From an uncultured Cellulophaga sp. (GTDB lineage Bacteria; Bacteroidota; Bacteroidia; Flavobacteriales; Flavobacteriaceae): a stretch of DNA of 64,000 bases. The notes under the pieces were generated by a model that saw only the letters and a program-made list of their open reading frames with translations, did not search any database and had not been told where the DNA came from. Of the stretch, positions 53,906 through 63,929 are shown piece after piece (positions within the stretch are counted from its first letter, which is position 1; every line of letters begins with the position of its first letter). Location of the stretch: assembly GCA_947496695.1 (NCBI GenBank), contig CANMEI010000009.1, positions 113,553-177,552 on the forward strand, read 5' to 3'. A program made the position numbers and the translations under genes.

Positions 53906-54718
53906 ATGAAAACTCTGAAAATAACAGAAACACCTTCAAATTATGATAATTTGGAGCAAATGAGTACAGAATCATTACTCTCTAATATTAATAATGAAGA
54001 TAAAAAAATAGCCGATGCAGTGGCTCTTGTCGTTCCTAATATATCAAAATTGGTAGATGCTTTAGTAGAACGTTTTAATAAAGGTGGACGTTTATTTTAT
54101 ATAGGAGCAGGTACAAGTGGGAGGTTAGGTATTTTAGATGCTTCTGAAATTCCTCCTACCTTCGGAATGCCTCACGAACGTGTTGTGGGGATTATTGCAG
54201 GTGGAGATACTGCTATTAGAAAAGCTGTCGAAAATGCAGAAGATAATACAGAGCAAGCTTGGTTAGATTTAAAAGAACATCAAATAAATAGTAATGATGT
54301 AGTTGTAGGCATTGCTGCTTCTGGTTCAACACCATATGTAATTGGAGGAATAAATACTGCAAATGAAAATGGTATTTTAACAGCAGGAATCACCAATAAT
54401 CCAGGATCAAAATTAGCACAAGTAGCAAATATACCTATAGAAGTTAATGTGGGGCCTGAGTTTTTAACAGGAAGTACACGTATGAAAAGTGGCACCTCTC
54501 AAAAATTAGTTTTAAATATGATTTCGACAGCTCTAATGATTAAAATAGGTAGGGTCAAAGGTAATAAAATGGTGAATATGCAACTAAGTAATGATAAATT
54601 AGTTGATAGAGGAACTAGGTATATTATTGAAGAATTAAATATTGAGTATAGTGAAGCAGAAGCATTATTGATAAAGTATGGTTCTGTGAAAAAAGCAATT
54701 GAAAATTATAATAATTAA
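53906..54718 (+). CDS. murQ: N-acetylmuramic acid 6-phosphate etherase
   Basis: 270-residue SIS-domain lyase that splits the lactyl ether of MurNAc-6-phosphate into GlcNAc-6-phosphate and D-lactate. Signatures: ESLLSNINNEDKKIADAV, FYIGAGTSGRLGILDASEIPPTFG (sugar-phosphate site), VVGIAASGSTPYVIGGI and LTGSTRMKSGTSQKLVLNM. It is somewhat shorter than E. coli MurQ (298 residues). Two bases after the DeoR gene, so cotranscribed. It links AnmK's product to the NagB fusion protein. Ends with an intrinsic terminator. Confidence 0.96.
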   Translation: MKTLKITETPSNYDNLEQMSTESLLSNINNEDKKIADAVALVVPNISKLVDALVERFNKGGRLFYIGAGTSGRLGILDASEIPPTFGMPHERVVGIIAGGDTAIRKAVENAEDNTEQAWLDLKEHQINSNDVVVGIAASGSTPYVIGGINTANENGILTAGITNNPGSKLAQVANIPIEVNVGPEFLTGSTRMKSGTSQKLVLNMISTALMIKIGRVKGNKMVNMQLSNDKLVDRGTRYIIEELNIEYSEAEALLIKYGSVKKAIENYNN

Positions 54719-54741
54719 ACTCTATAAGTTGCTGGTTATAT

Positions 54742-54779
54742 AAAGCGATTAAGTATATAAATACTTGATCGCTTTTTTT
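54742..54779 (+). terminator. Intrinsic terminator after murQ
   Basis: A 15-bp stem with one G-U pair (54742-54756 with 54761-54775, core GCGATTAAGTAT) is followed by a T run. Confidence 0.87.
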
Positions 54780-55153
54780 ATTTTTTATAAAAAAATCTTA
54801 AATATATGTTAATATTCTGATATTAAAAAATTAGAGCATAGCCTATAAAATATAGGAATTTTGCACTTGAATTTTTTAAATTACATATCATTTATTATGT
54901 AATAAAAATCTGAAATCATTCAAAAACCGTATATAGTAACGATTAATGAAACTTTTCTTTAGGTGAGTGGAAAATTTATCCAAATTGGAGATTTTTTTAT
55001 TACAAGCTAAATAGAAAAAAATCAAATTATCAAGTGATGTTTAATTATGAATACTATTCGTAAGAATTTTACGTTAATTAAATGTTGCAATATTGAATTT
55101 AATTTATTTTATTCAAAAAGTAATTTAAATTTTTTAAGTAATAATAACAGCAC

Positions 55154-55192
55154 TAAAGAATATTATTGATCCCAAGTCTTGAGTATTCTTTA
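55154..55192 (+). promoter_or_regulatory. Leader hairpin upstream of the giant adhesin gene
   Basis: TAAAGAATA (55154-55162) and TATTCTTTA (55184-55192) are exact reverse complements separated by 21 bases. The 3' arm ends 16 bases before the start codon. No T tract follows, so it looks like a leader structure or binding site rather than a terminator. Confidence 0.4.
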
Positions 55193-55208
55193 ATAACCTA
55201 CTTAACTT

Positions 55209-58200
55209 ATGTCAAATAAAAAAGCTTGGCAATCTTGGTACGCATATGTACTGGTTGTATTCTTTTTGATTATTACCTCGGTAATTGCCAATAGTAAAGC
55301 TTATAACTTTATTGGTGATACTTCAACTGAGCTATTTAATTCAATTAAAGAAATTTCATCATTTTCAAAAAGCAAAGTAGAGAGTGTTTCAAAAGAAACA
55401 AGAACAACTACTTTTAATACTTCAGAAACAGTTGCGTTGGCATCACCAATGTTTTTTGCTACAATAGTAGCAAATGCTGATGAGACTGAAACTTGTTCAA
55501 ATGACGGAGCAACTTTAGCTCGTTTTAATTTGTGTGGTAGTTATGATGATCGAATTATAACCTTAGATAATGTTTATAGTACATACGAATGGCAACGATT
55601 AGATGAAAGTTCTTGTTCTGATTTTGATATTGATTTAGAATGTCCTACATATACTTGTTCAAGCTCATGGGTAGATGCAGGAAGTTCATCTACATTAACA
55701 TTAGATGCAAGTTCAATTACTTCAGGAGTTGGTGCAGAATATAGAGTAAGAGTTGATGGTGGTTCTTATTATTATATAAAAGTTAAAAAGAGTAGTATAA
55801 GTCAAACTTATGTAAAAACAGACTATATATGCGATGAATTAGGTAGAATTCAAATCACAAACTTATCTAGTTCTTATGAGTATGCTATAGATGATGGCAC
55901 TGGTTTTGGTGATTGGCAAGGTGCTATATTTGAAGATTTATATCCTGGTACTTATATTGTTAAAGCACGTTTAAAAAATACAGATAATACTTGTGAGTAC
56001 CCTTATGAGCCAATTGAAATTGAGACTAAAGAAATTGATGTTGATGTAACTTTTGTTGATGCAAACTGTTTTGGAGAAAATGGAAGTATTAGCGTACAAG
56101 TTAATGATATTCCTGGGCCTTATAAATATACATTACTAGATAGTACAGGTACAGCCCAAGAGTTTTCATCTTATATAGCAAGTGATACATATGATTTTGC
56201 AGCAGTAGGTTTTGGTACTTATAGTATACAAGTTGAAACACAAGAGTGTTCTGATATAGAAAGTGTTGATGTTAATGGAGATGCAATTGTTATTGGTGAT
56301 GGTCTTGTAGCATTATCAGCATCAACAGAAGTAAATAGTAGTTTTGGTTGTTCAGATATTACAAGCGTTGATATAAAAGTAAATACTTCAGGAGGAGCCT
56401 CACCTTTTACATATACAGTAAATGGTGGATCTACCGTAAGTTCTTCTTATACAGATGAGTCAATATATACGGTAATAGCACCTGGTGATTATAGTTTTTT
56501 AATTACAGATGCAAATGGATGTACTATTACAGCATCTGCAACAGTTCAAGAATTAAGTCCTCCTGATGTTACTGCATCAGGTGTTGACGGAACTTGTACA
56601 AATGGTGGCGCTAAAATTAATTTTACAGTAAATAGTGCAAATGGTTATAATTTATCATACAGAGTTTCATCAACAGATAGTTGGGTAACTACCACACAAA
56701 TATCAGTAGTTGATGGTACTTATGATGAATTAGAAGTGCAATATGAGCAAGGAGATTTTTCATGTACATTAGAATTACCCTCGGTAACTGTTTCTAGTAC
56801 AGCGACAATTAATGCAACAGCAACAAAAGCTGCAGATCAAACTTGTGATGGTAGTGGAGGTACTGTTAATGGTAGTATAGATTTTAGTACTCCAACAGGA
56901 GGTTCTGGTAGTGGTTATGAGTTTAGTATTGATGGGGTAACATTTTTTACAACTCAATCATTTACTGATTTATCACCTGGTACATATACTCCAGTAGTAA
57001 TTGATGATGGAGGTTGTAGATTAGAATTAACTGCGATTGAAATTGAAGAAACAGACCCACCAACAAATTTAGATTTCACACAAAGTAATATTAATTGTTC
57101 ATTAGGCACTTCAGATGTTGAATTAACGCCAACAAGTAATAGCTCAATAGCAAACTATAGTATTATTAGTCCTTCAGTAATTGATAATGGTTCAAGCAGT
57201 ACATTCACGGGTTTAAGTACAACTACATCATATATTTTTCAAATTACAGATGCCAATGGTTGTACATATACTGAAGGTTTTACTCCTGCGGTAATTAGTT
57301 CAATTAGAGTTAGAGAGAAATCAGGCGGAGATAAACGTGTTTGTAATGGAGAAACAGATGGTAGTGGTACATTTATTGTAGATGGCTTCACAACTTCTTA
57401 TACATATCAAATAAATTCTGAAACAATAAGCGCAACTCAAAGTGATAGCGAAGTAGATTTGACTTCAAGAGGTGCTGGTACATATACAATTACGGTAACT
57501 GATACAGACACAGGTTGTACAGATACTGCAGAGATAATAATTGAAGAAGCTTCGGTAATTACACTTACACCTACTGTTACAGCTATGACTTGTGCTAATA
57601 ATAATGTAGGTAGGGTAATCGCAAGTGCAACAGGTGGTTGGGGTAGTTATACGTATTCATTAACATATCCTGATGGATCTGTAGATGGTCCACAATCGAG
57701 TGTTACATTTTCAAACTTAACAGATGAGTCAACACCAACTACGCCATATGTATTAACGGTAGAAGACTCTGAGGGATGTACTGAAACTTTTGAATTTGAA
57801 TTAACAGCATTAGAGTCGCCAACAATTGCTGTTACAGCATCTGATTTATGCTATGAACCAACTGCAGGAGCTTCGGTTACTGTAGAAGCAACTGGTGGAG
57901 ATGCAACTTCTGGTTATCAATATAGAATTAATGGTGGTACATATCAAACTAGTGGTACTTTTTCAAACTTATCACCGGGTACTCATACTTTTGAAGTTAG
58001 TGATGTTAATGGTTGTACTGATGAAATTTCGGTAACAGTTAAATCGCAATTACGAGTAGCAACTTCGATTCAAACAGAAATACCATGTGGAGGGAGTCCA
58101 GGTGAAATTTTAGTAGAACTTTCTGGAGGATATCTTACATTATCAACACCTAAAGAATATCAAGTAAGTGTTGATGGTGGTGCTTATAGTACCTTAACAA

Positions 58201-61200
58201 CAGTTCCTTCGGATTCATTTACATATGAAGTGCTTTCAGGTGGTACATATGTTTTTAGAGTTACAGATAATGAAGGTTGTGAAGCGTATTCAGAAGAATT
58301 AATTGTTACAGATCCTGATAATATTGAAGCTACACATGAAGTAATAGTTGCAAGTTGTGGTGATTCAGATAGCGGTGGTGTAGTTATTACACCAACAGCA
58401 TCTAGTGGTGTGCCTCCATTTGAAATAGATTTTGATGGAGCAGGTTATACTTCTCAAACGGTTTATACAGGTTTAACATCTGGAGTAACATATAATTATA
58501 CAGTTCGTGATTCTAGAGGTTGTACAACAACTGGTTTGTCTGTTACAATAACAGATAGCCCAAATGCAGAGCCTGATGCAGATATTTCTGCTATAGAGGC
58601 TAGTTGTAGTGTTGCTGGAGAAGAAGTTTCAGGTAGTATTGTAATAAATAGTGTTGCTGACGGTACTGCAGATTTTACTTTTGTTGTATCAGATATTTAT
58701 GGTAATGAGATAATTACTGTTGGGCCAACATCTACTACTCCTATTACAATTACAGACCCAGCTTTAGTACCAGGGAGTTATATAGTTAGAACAGTTGATG
58801 CTTCGGGTTGTACAGATGAAGATACAGTAACTATTACACAGTCAACCCTTGATGTTGTGCCAGATCCGGTAGTTCCAGATTGTAGTACAACAGGATTTTC
58901 AAATACAGTTACTATTATAGGTGGTGATCCTGCTGAAGATTTCTTAATTAGATTAACTACTGATACAAATCCACCTGGAGCACCTAATTTATCAGATACA
59001 AGACATACTTTTGATAATTTAGAATATGGTGTTACCTATACTGTTGAGGTTACAGATGTTGGTGCAGGTGGTTGTATTTATTATATTGAAATTCCACCAC
59101 AAGAAGCAGATTCACCACTTGAAATTACAGCAACATCACCAATAGGTTTTTGTGATGATTCAGGAAACGGTAGAACAGATTTTACAGTTTCAGATTTTTC
59201 AGGAGATATTACAATAGATTTAATAGATCCAATTACAGGTGCTATTTTGCAAACTGATACTGCAGATACAGCAACACCAGGTGTAGATTATATTGGTTTC
59301 TTTGATATAGTTCCAGATCGCTATACAGTTAGAGTAACTGATAGTGATACGTGTACAGATGCAGTAATTATTGACGTGATTTTAAGTATTCCTAGTATTG
59401 ATATTATATCTAACATACCAGCAAACTGTAATGCTCAAGGGCAACTTACTGTTCGTGGTAGTGGTGGTGACGGCGGTCCATATCAATATGCATTTGTATT
59501 AGCAGGAACAACACCTGATAAAGATGGAACATTAACTCCAGCAGATCCTACTGATGATTTTTCATCAGCTACAACTGCTGTTTTAGATGGTAGTTTAGCT
59601 GGGCTTGCTTATGATATTTATGTGATTGATGGTAGAGGTTGTACATTTAATGTAACAGAAAGTGTAATTTTATTACAGCCAGAATTACCAGAACCTACTA
59701 TTACTGTTGATAACCAATGTGACCCGACAGCATCAGCATTTGATATAACAGCTACATTACCTGATTGGGTAAATTCACCAACTTTTACATTGAATGGAGA
59801 AAGTATAACAGGAGTTTTTAATACAACTACTAATTTATGGGAAGCTTCGTATACAGTAAGTACTCCTGGCGATTATAGAGTTGACATTATTGATGTTAAT
59901 GGTTGTATCGGTTCTGGTATTGGAACTGTTTATGAATATTTATCAGGTACAGCAGAATTTACTACAATCCCAAGCTGTAATAATGCTGATGGTGTAATTA
60001 CAGTAACGCCAAATGGTGGTAGTGATGACTTTACTTTTGAATTGCTTGACGGTTCAGGTGTTGCAATTAGTTCTGTGCCAACAAATACTACAGGTATTTT
60101 TGTTGATCAAGCACCAGGTGATTATCAGGTTTTAATAACAGATAATGAAGTTACTGATGGTGTTGTAAATTGTTCGTTTGTGGTAGAAAACATATCACTT
60201 GAAGCGGCGACTCCACCAGTAATAGATGAAGAAATTAAAGAAGATATTACTTGTAATGGCGCAGATAATGGGAGTATAACTATCGTTTTACAGGCGGGTA
60301 CTGATGTAGATGGTCCTATAGAATATATTTTAACAAATATAGATACAGGTACAACTACAACGAATAGTACAGGAACATTTACTGGTTTAACAGAAGCAGA
60401 ATATCAAGTTGAAGTTTTAACGGATAGAGGTTGTAGTGTAGATTCAAATATTTTAGAAATTATTGAACCAGTACCTTTTGTAATTGAAGCTACAAATACA
60501 GATTTTACTTGTGAAATTGGAGCAAATAGATTTAGTTCAGCAACAATAACAGTTGATATTGCAACAATATCAGGAGTATTACAAGAAGGTACAGTAGGTT
60601 CAGGATACCAATACAGTATCACAGGGCATGAAAATTATCAAACTTCAAATACTTTTGAAATTATTGATGATGGTACAACACAAAACATAACAGTTTATGC
60701 GATAGATGGAAATGGTTGTAAAGATGAGTATGATGTCGTAATAGCACCATCTTCTGAAGTGCAAGGTGTAATAGATGTGCAGTCTGTGTTAAATTGTGAA
60801 GATGATGAGGTTGTTAGAATAACGGTTACAGGAACAGTTGACTTTACAGTGCATACAACTTCGGCAACTGCAGTCGCAGATGTTACAAACTCTGGATCGA
60901 ATGATTATGTTGATATTAATTTACCAGATTCTGGTGAGTATTTATTTGTTGTTGAAGATAATGCAACGGGTTGTTTGTATCCATTGCCAAGACATGATGT
61001 TGTTGAGCCAATAGTACCTATAGCAACAATTAGTGAAGCAACACCAATTCAATGTTTTGGTGATAATAATGGAGAGTTGTTTATCGTAGTTACTGATTAC
61101 GTAGGTGAGTATGAGTACATTGTATATGAAAGTACCGATGTAAGCCAATCTACTCCAATAACAACAGGTACTTTTGATACTAATGATTATCCTGATGCTT

Positions 61201-63797
61201 TAGGAGATGAAGCAAGAATTTCAGGTTTGTTTGGTGGTAATTATTTCGTGACAGTACGTGCAATAGATAATCCTAAATGTACAGATGTTAGTAATGTAGC
61301 TAATATTAGAACACCAAACGGAACATTAACTGTATCAACGGTTGAAATAGATAATGTAAGCTGTAGTGATGATACTGGTAAAATTGTAGCAACAGGTGTT
61401 GGTGGATGGGATTCTTCCCCATACGAATATAGATTATTGATGCAAGATGCTACAGGAACTATAACAATTGGTTCTGAGACTTATATTGAATTAGTTGCTT
61501 ATGGTAGTGCAAATGAATTTACAGATTTGTCAAGTGGTGATTACATCGTAGAGATTAAAGATGTCGAAGAATGTTCAAATTCATCAGAAATAACTTTAAG
61601 TCCAATAGACCCAATTTTAGCAGAAATAAGAGAAACACAAGAACTTGTTTGTCCTGATGGGAATGATGCTATATTAGAAGCTTACGATCCAGCAAGCGGA
61701 GATAGTGATACCGGAACAGCAGGAGCAAGTGGAGGTGTGCCTGGAGCAGGATATAAATATCAATTACTTTACCTAAATAGTGATGATAATACAGATATAG
61801 CTTCTACTGGTGGCTTGCAAGATAGTCCTAGTTTTGATGGTGATACAAGTGGTTTTATTAGTGCAGGTTGGTATGCAATAGTGGTTTCATCTAGTTATAA
61901 TTGTGAAACAGTTACTGAGCCATATTATGTAGAGCCACCAACACCTATTGATCCGAAATTAGTACAAATAACAGCACCTGGTTGTGGAGGTCAAGGTCAA
62001 ATACAATTAAGTATTGAAAATCCAGAATCTGGGTTTACGTATGAGTATAGATCAACTAGTGCAGCAGATACAGATCCATTTACAGAAATGGTTGGTACAT
62101 CTGTTTTAATTGATGTTCCTGTTGGTTTTTATCAATATGATGTTAGAAAAGTAGGTAGTTCTGGTGCTTGTACAAGTTTAGCTTCTGAAGGTATTACATT
62201 GGTTGATGCTCAAGATATAGATTTAGTTGCCAACTTACCTGATGATATTTCATGTGCGTCAGAAAGCGATGGTCGTATAGAGTCATTTTCTTCAGGAGGT
62301 GTTGGTGGTGAAATGTATACTTTGTATTTAGGAAACCCAACACCATCAGCACTCTATACAGCATTTAATCCAGATCCTGCCGCTACAGTTGTTATGGGGC
62401 CTCAGTCAGATGGTACTTTTGAAGGACTTGATGAAGGTGAATATTATATTGCTGTAACAAGCGGATCAACTTGTTATGATGTTGAAGGACCTTTACTTAT
62501 TGAAAGACCAGAGCCAATAGTATATAGTATTACGACTACTAATGTTAGTTGTAATGGAGAAGAAGATGGTACTATTACAGTTGAGATTTTAAGTGGAGGA
62601 GAAGGTACAGTACAGTTTTCTATTAATCCGAACTTTAATGAATTCTTTATAGATACTGATAACCCTAATGTTTACACTTTTGAAGATTTGCCAGCGGGTT
62701 CTGATTATGAAATATTAATTCAAGATGAGCAAGGTTGTGGTGAGTTTGTTTTAGTAGATCCAATTACCGAGCCAGAAGAATTATCTATTTCAACAATTGT
62801 AACTCAACCAGAAATATGTTTAAATGCTTTTGATGGAGAGGTTCAATTTACCGTATCAGGCGGTACACCTTTTGAAGACTTGGGTATTTCTTATTATGAG
62901 ACAAGAATGGAAGGAGAAGGTTTTCCAGTTGTTGATCCTAGTGATTTAACAGAAGGGTATTCACGTAATGACGATTTAATGTTTACTAACCTTCAAGGTG
63001 GAGAATGGTATCATTTATATGTGAGAGATCAAAATGGATGTATTACAGATACTACTTTTCAAATAGAATTAGGAGTAGATTTAACAGCAGAAGCAATTCC
63101 AGAATATGGCTGTGAGGGTATTTTTCCTAATAGTACAGTAACGGTTGATTTGGTTGACAGTTCAGTAGAGTCAGAATTGTTATATAGTTTAGATGTTGAT
63201 GACATACTTCTAGCAACATCACAAAAAACTTTTGGTGATTTGCCAGCAGGAGATCATATTATATACATATATCATAGCAACGGGTGTATGAATCAAGTAG
63301 CATTTACCATTGAACAATATGACCCATTGTCATTAACGGTTACAAAAACTGATGCTAATGAAGTTACTGCAGTAGCAGAAGGTGGTTATGGTAATTATGA
63401 ATATTCATTCCAAGGAAGTTCTACTGGTTCTGTAAATACTTTTGAAGTTTTTATGGATACTGATATTATAGTTCAAGTAGAAGATGAAAAAGGATGTACT
63501 ATAACAGTAACAATGCCTTTTGATTTTGATACCGTACCTGAATTCCCTAATTATTTTACTCCTGATGGAGATAACAATAATGATACTTGGGAACCTAAGA
63601 ATAAAGAATACTTCCCTTATATTGAAGTTAAAATTTATGATAGATACGGTAGAGTAGTAGCTGTATTAGATCAAATTACTTCTTGGGATGGAACCTATGA
63701 TGGTAATGAATTACCAAGTGGAGATTATTGGTTTGTTGTTAATGCTAATGATGCAGATAAACAGCAATATGTAGGTCACTTTACGCTATATAGATAA
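55209..63797 (+). CDS. Giant SprB-like repeat protein with type B T9SS sorting domain
   Basis: 2862-residue secreted protein, probably a cell-surface adhesin. Residues 1-32 form a long signal peptide (KKAWQSWYAYVL, hydrophobic 11-27, NSKA). A Ser/Thr-rich stretch without Cys (about 33-90) precedes about 30 modules of roughly 90 residues related to SprB repeats, with recurrent C-x-G/D near the start, YTYSI/YEYRI-like strands in the middle, and L-x-x-G-x-Y-x-V-x-V-x-D-x-x-G-C near the end. Residues 2778-2862 are the CHU_C/gliding-associated domain (FPNYFTPDGDNNNDTWEPKN, KIYDRYGRVV, WDGTYDGNELPSGDYWFVV), which directs export by the type IX system. No PorP/SprF gene is seen beside it before the window ends. 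The frame is intact throughout. Confidence 0.94.
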   Translation: MSNKKAWQSWYAYVLVVFFLIITSVIANSKAYNFIGDTSTELFNSIKEISSFSKSKVESVSKETRTTTFNTSETVALASPMFFATIVANADETETCSNDGATLARFNLCGSYDDRIITLDNVYSTYEWQRLDESSCSDFDIDLECPTYTCSSSWVDAGSSSTLTLDASSITSGVGAEYRVRVDGGSYYYIKVKKSSISQTYVKTDYICDELGRIQITNLSSSYEYAIDDGTGFGDWQGAIFEDLYPGTYIVKARLKNTDNTCEYPYEPIEIETKEIDVDVTFVDANCFGENGSISVQVNDIPGPYKYTLLDSTGTAQEFSSYIASDTYDFAAVGFGTYSIQVETQECSDIESVDVNGDAIVIGDGLVALSASTEVNSSFGCSDITSVDIKVNTSGGASPFTYTVNGGSTVSSSYTDESIYTVIAPGDYSFLITDANGCTITASATVQELSPPDVTASGVDGTCTNGGAKINFTVNSANGYNLSYRVSSTDSWVTTTQISVVDGTYDELEVQYEQGDFSCTLELPSVTVSSTATINATATKAADQTCDGSGGTVNGSIDFSTPTGGSGSGYEFSIDGVTFFTTQSFTDLSPGTYTPVVIDDGGCRLELTAIEIEETDPPTNLDFTQSNINCSLGTSDVELTPTSNSSIANYSIISPSVIDNGSSSTFTGLSTTTSYIFQITDANGCTYTEGFTPAVISSIRVREKSGGDKRVCNGETDGSGTFIVDGFTTSYTYQINSETISATQSDSEVDLTSRGAGTYTITVTDTDTGCTDTAEIIIEEASVITLTPTVTAMTCANNNVGRVIASATGGWGSYTYSLTYPDGSVDGPQSSVTFSNLTDESTPTTPYVLTVEDSEGCTETFEFELTALESPTIAVTASDLCYEPTAGASVTVEATGGDATSGYQYRINGGTYQTSGTFSNLSPGTHTFEVSDVNGCTDEISVTVKSQLRVATSIQTEIPCGGSPGEILVELSGGYLTLSTPKEYQVSVDGGAYSTLTTVPSDSFTYEVLSGGTYVFRVTDNEGCEAYSEELIVTDPDNIEATHEVIVASCGDSDSGGVVITPTASSGVPPFEIDFDGAGYTSQTVYTGLTSGVTYNYTVRDSRGCTTTGLSVTITDSPNAEPDADISAIEASCSVAGEEVSGSIVINSVADGTADFTFVVSDIYGNEIITVGPTSTTPITITDPALVPGSYIVRTVDASGCTDEDTVTITQSTLDVVPDPVVPDCSTTGFSNTVTIIGGDPAEDFLIRLTTDTNPPGAPNLSDTRHTFDNLEYGVTYTVEVTDVGAGGCIYYIEIPPQEADSPLEITATSPIGFCDDSGNGRTDFTVSDFSGDITIDLIDPITGAILQTDTADTATPGVDYIGFFDIVPDRYTVRVTDSDTCTDAVIIDVILSIPSIDIISNIPANCNAQGQLTVRGSGGDGGPYQYAFVLAGTTPDKDGTLTPADPTDDFSSATTAVLDGSLAGLAYDIYVIDGRGCTFNVTESVILLQPELPEPTITVDNQCDPTASAFDITATLPDWVNSPTFTLNGESITGVFNTTTNLWEASYTVSTPGDYRVDIIDVNGCIGSGIGTVYEYLSGTAEFTTIPSCNNADGVITVTPNGGSDDFTFELLDGSGVAISSVPTNTTGIFVDQAPGDYQVLITDNEVTDGVVNCSFVVENISLEAATPPVIDEEIKEDITCNGADNGSITIVLQAGTDVDGPIEYILTNIDTGTTTTNSTGTFTGLTEAEYQVEVLTDRGCSVDSNILEIIEPVPFVIEATNTDFTCEIGANRFSSATITVDIATISGVLQEGTVGSGYQYSITGHENYQTSNTFEIIDDGTTQNITVYAIDGNGCKDEYDVVIAPSSEVQGVIDVQSVLNCEDDEVVRITVTGTVDFTVHTTSATAVADVTNSGSNDYVDINLPDSGEYLFVVEDNATGCLYPLPRHDVVEPIVPIATISEATPIQCFGDNNGELFIVVTDYVGEYEYIVYESTDVSQSTPITTGTFDTNDYPDALGDEARISGLFGGNYFVTVRAIDNPKCTDVSNVANIRTPNGTLTVSTVEIDNVSCSDDTGKIVATGVGGWDSSPYEYRLLMQDATGTITIGSETYIELVAYGSANEFTDLSSGDYIVEIKDVEECSNSSEITLSPIDPILAEIRETQELVCPDGNDAILEAYDPASGDSDTGTAGASGGVPGAGYKYQLLYLNSDDNTDIASTGGLQDSPSFDGDTSGFISAGWYAIVVSSSYNCETVTEPYYVEPPTPIDPKLVQITAPGCGGQGQIQLSIENPESGFTYEYRSTSAADTDPFTEMVGTSVLIDVPVGFYQYDVRKVGSSGACTSLASEGITLVDAQDIDLVANLPDDISCASESDGRIESFSSGGVGGEMYTLYLGNPTPSALYTAFNPDPAATVVMGPQSDGTFEGLDEGEYYIAVTSGSTCYDVEGPLLIERPEPIVYSITTTNVSCNGEEDGTITVEILSGGEGTVQFSINPNFNEFFIDTDNPNVYTFEDLPAGSDYEILIQDEQGCGEFVLVDPITEPEELSISTIVTQPEICLNAFDGEVQFTVSGGTPFEDLGISYYETRMEGEGFPVVDPSDLTEGYSRNDDLMFTNLQGGEWYHLYVRDQNGCITDTTFQIELGVDLTAEAIPEYGCEGIFPNSTVTVDLVDSSVESELLYSLDVDDILLATSQKTFGDLPAGDHIIYIYHSNGCMNQVAFTIEQYDPLSLTVTKTDANEVTAVAEGGYGNYEYSFQGSSTGSVNTFEVFMDTDIIVQVEDEKGCTITVTMPFDFDTVPEFPNYFTPDGDNNNDTWEPKNKEYFPYIEVKIYDRYGRVVAVLDQITSWDGTYDGNELPSGDYWFVVNANDADKQQYVGHFTLYR

Positions 63798-63813
63798 ATC
63801 AAAATACACAATC

Positions 63814-63847
63814 AAAAAAAGGAGTTAAATATTTGACTCTTTTTTTT
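63814..63847 (+). terminator. Intrinsic terminator after the giant adhesin gene
   Basis: AAAAAAAGGAGT and ACTCTTTTTTTT pair with one G-U and flank a short AT-rich loop (63826-63835); the T run completes a typical terminator. Confidence 0.8.
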
Positions 63848-63880
63848 ATGTATTATACTTTTATATATAAAGAATTATTG

Positions 63881-63888
63881 TATATTTG
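63881..63888 (+). promoter_or_regulatory. -7 promoter box (TATATTTG) for tRNA-Pro
   Basis: Full TAnnTTTG match, 41 bases before the predicted mature tRNA 5' end. This leaves a leader of about 37 bases containing a small AAAGG/CCTTT hairpin. No clear -33 element. Confidence 0.5.
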
Positions 63889-63929
63889 CAGTCCGAAAAA
63901 TAAAGGTGTATATCCTTTTATATTTTTTT

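Larger units (their letters stand above)
54719..55208. other. 490-bp AT-rich gap: murQ terminator, then leader of the giant adhesin gene
   Basis: Besides the terminator (54742-54779) and a leader hairpin (55154-55192) I see no ORF or RNA gene. No full TAnnTTTG box was found upstream of the large gene, so its promoter is unidentified and may need an activator or another sigma factor. Confidence 0.6.

Noticed and set aside
55209..63797. Long repeat gene as a CRISPR array or DNA-level tandem repeat
   Set aside because: Repeats are visible only at protein level with strong divergence. Short recurring DNA words such as GATGTTAATGGTTGTA come from the DxNGC protein motif, and no regularly spaced identical repeats exist.
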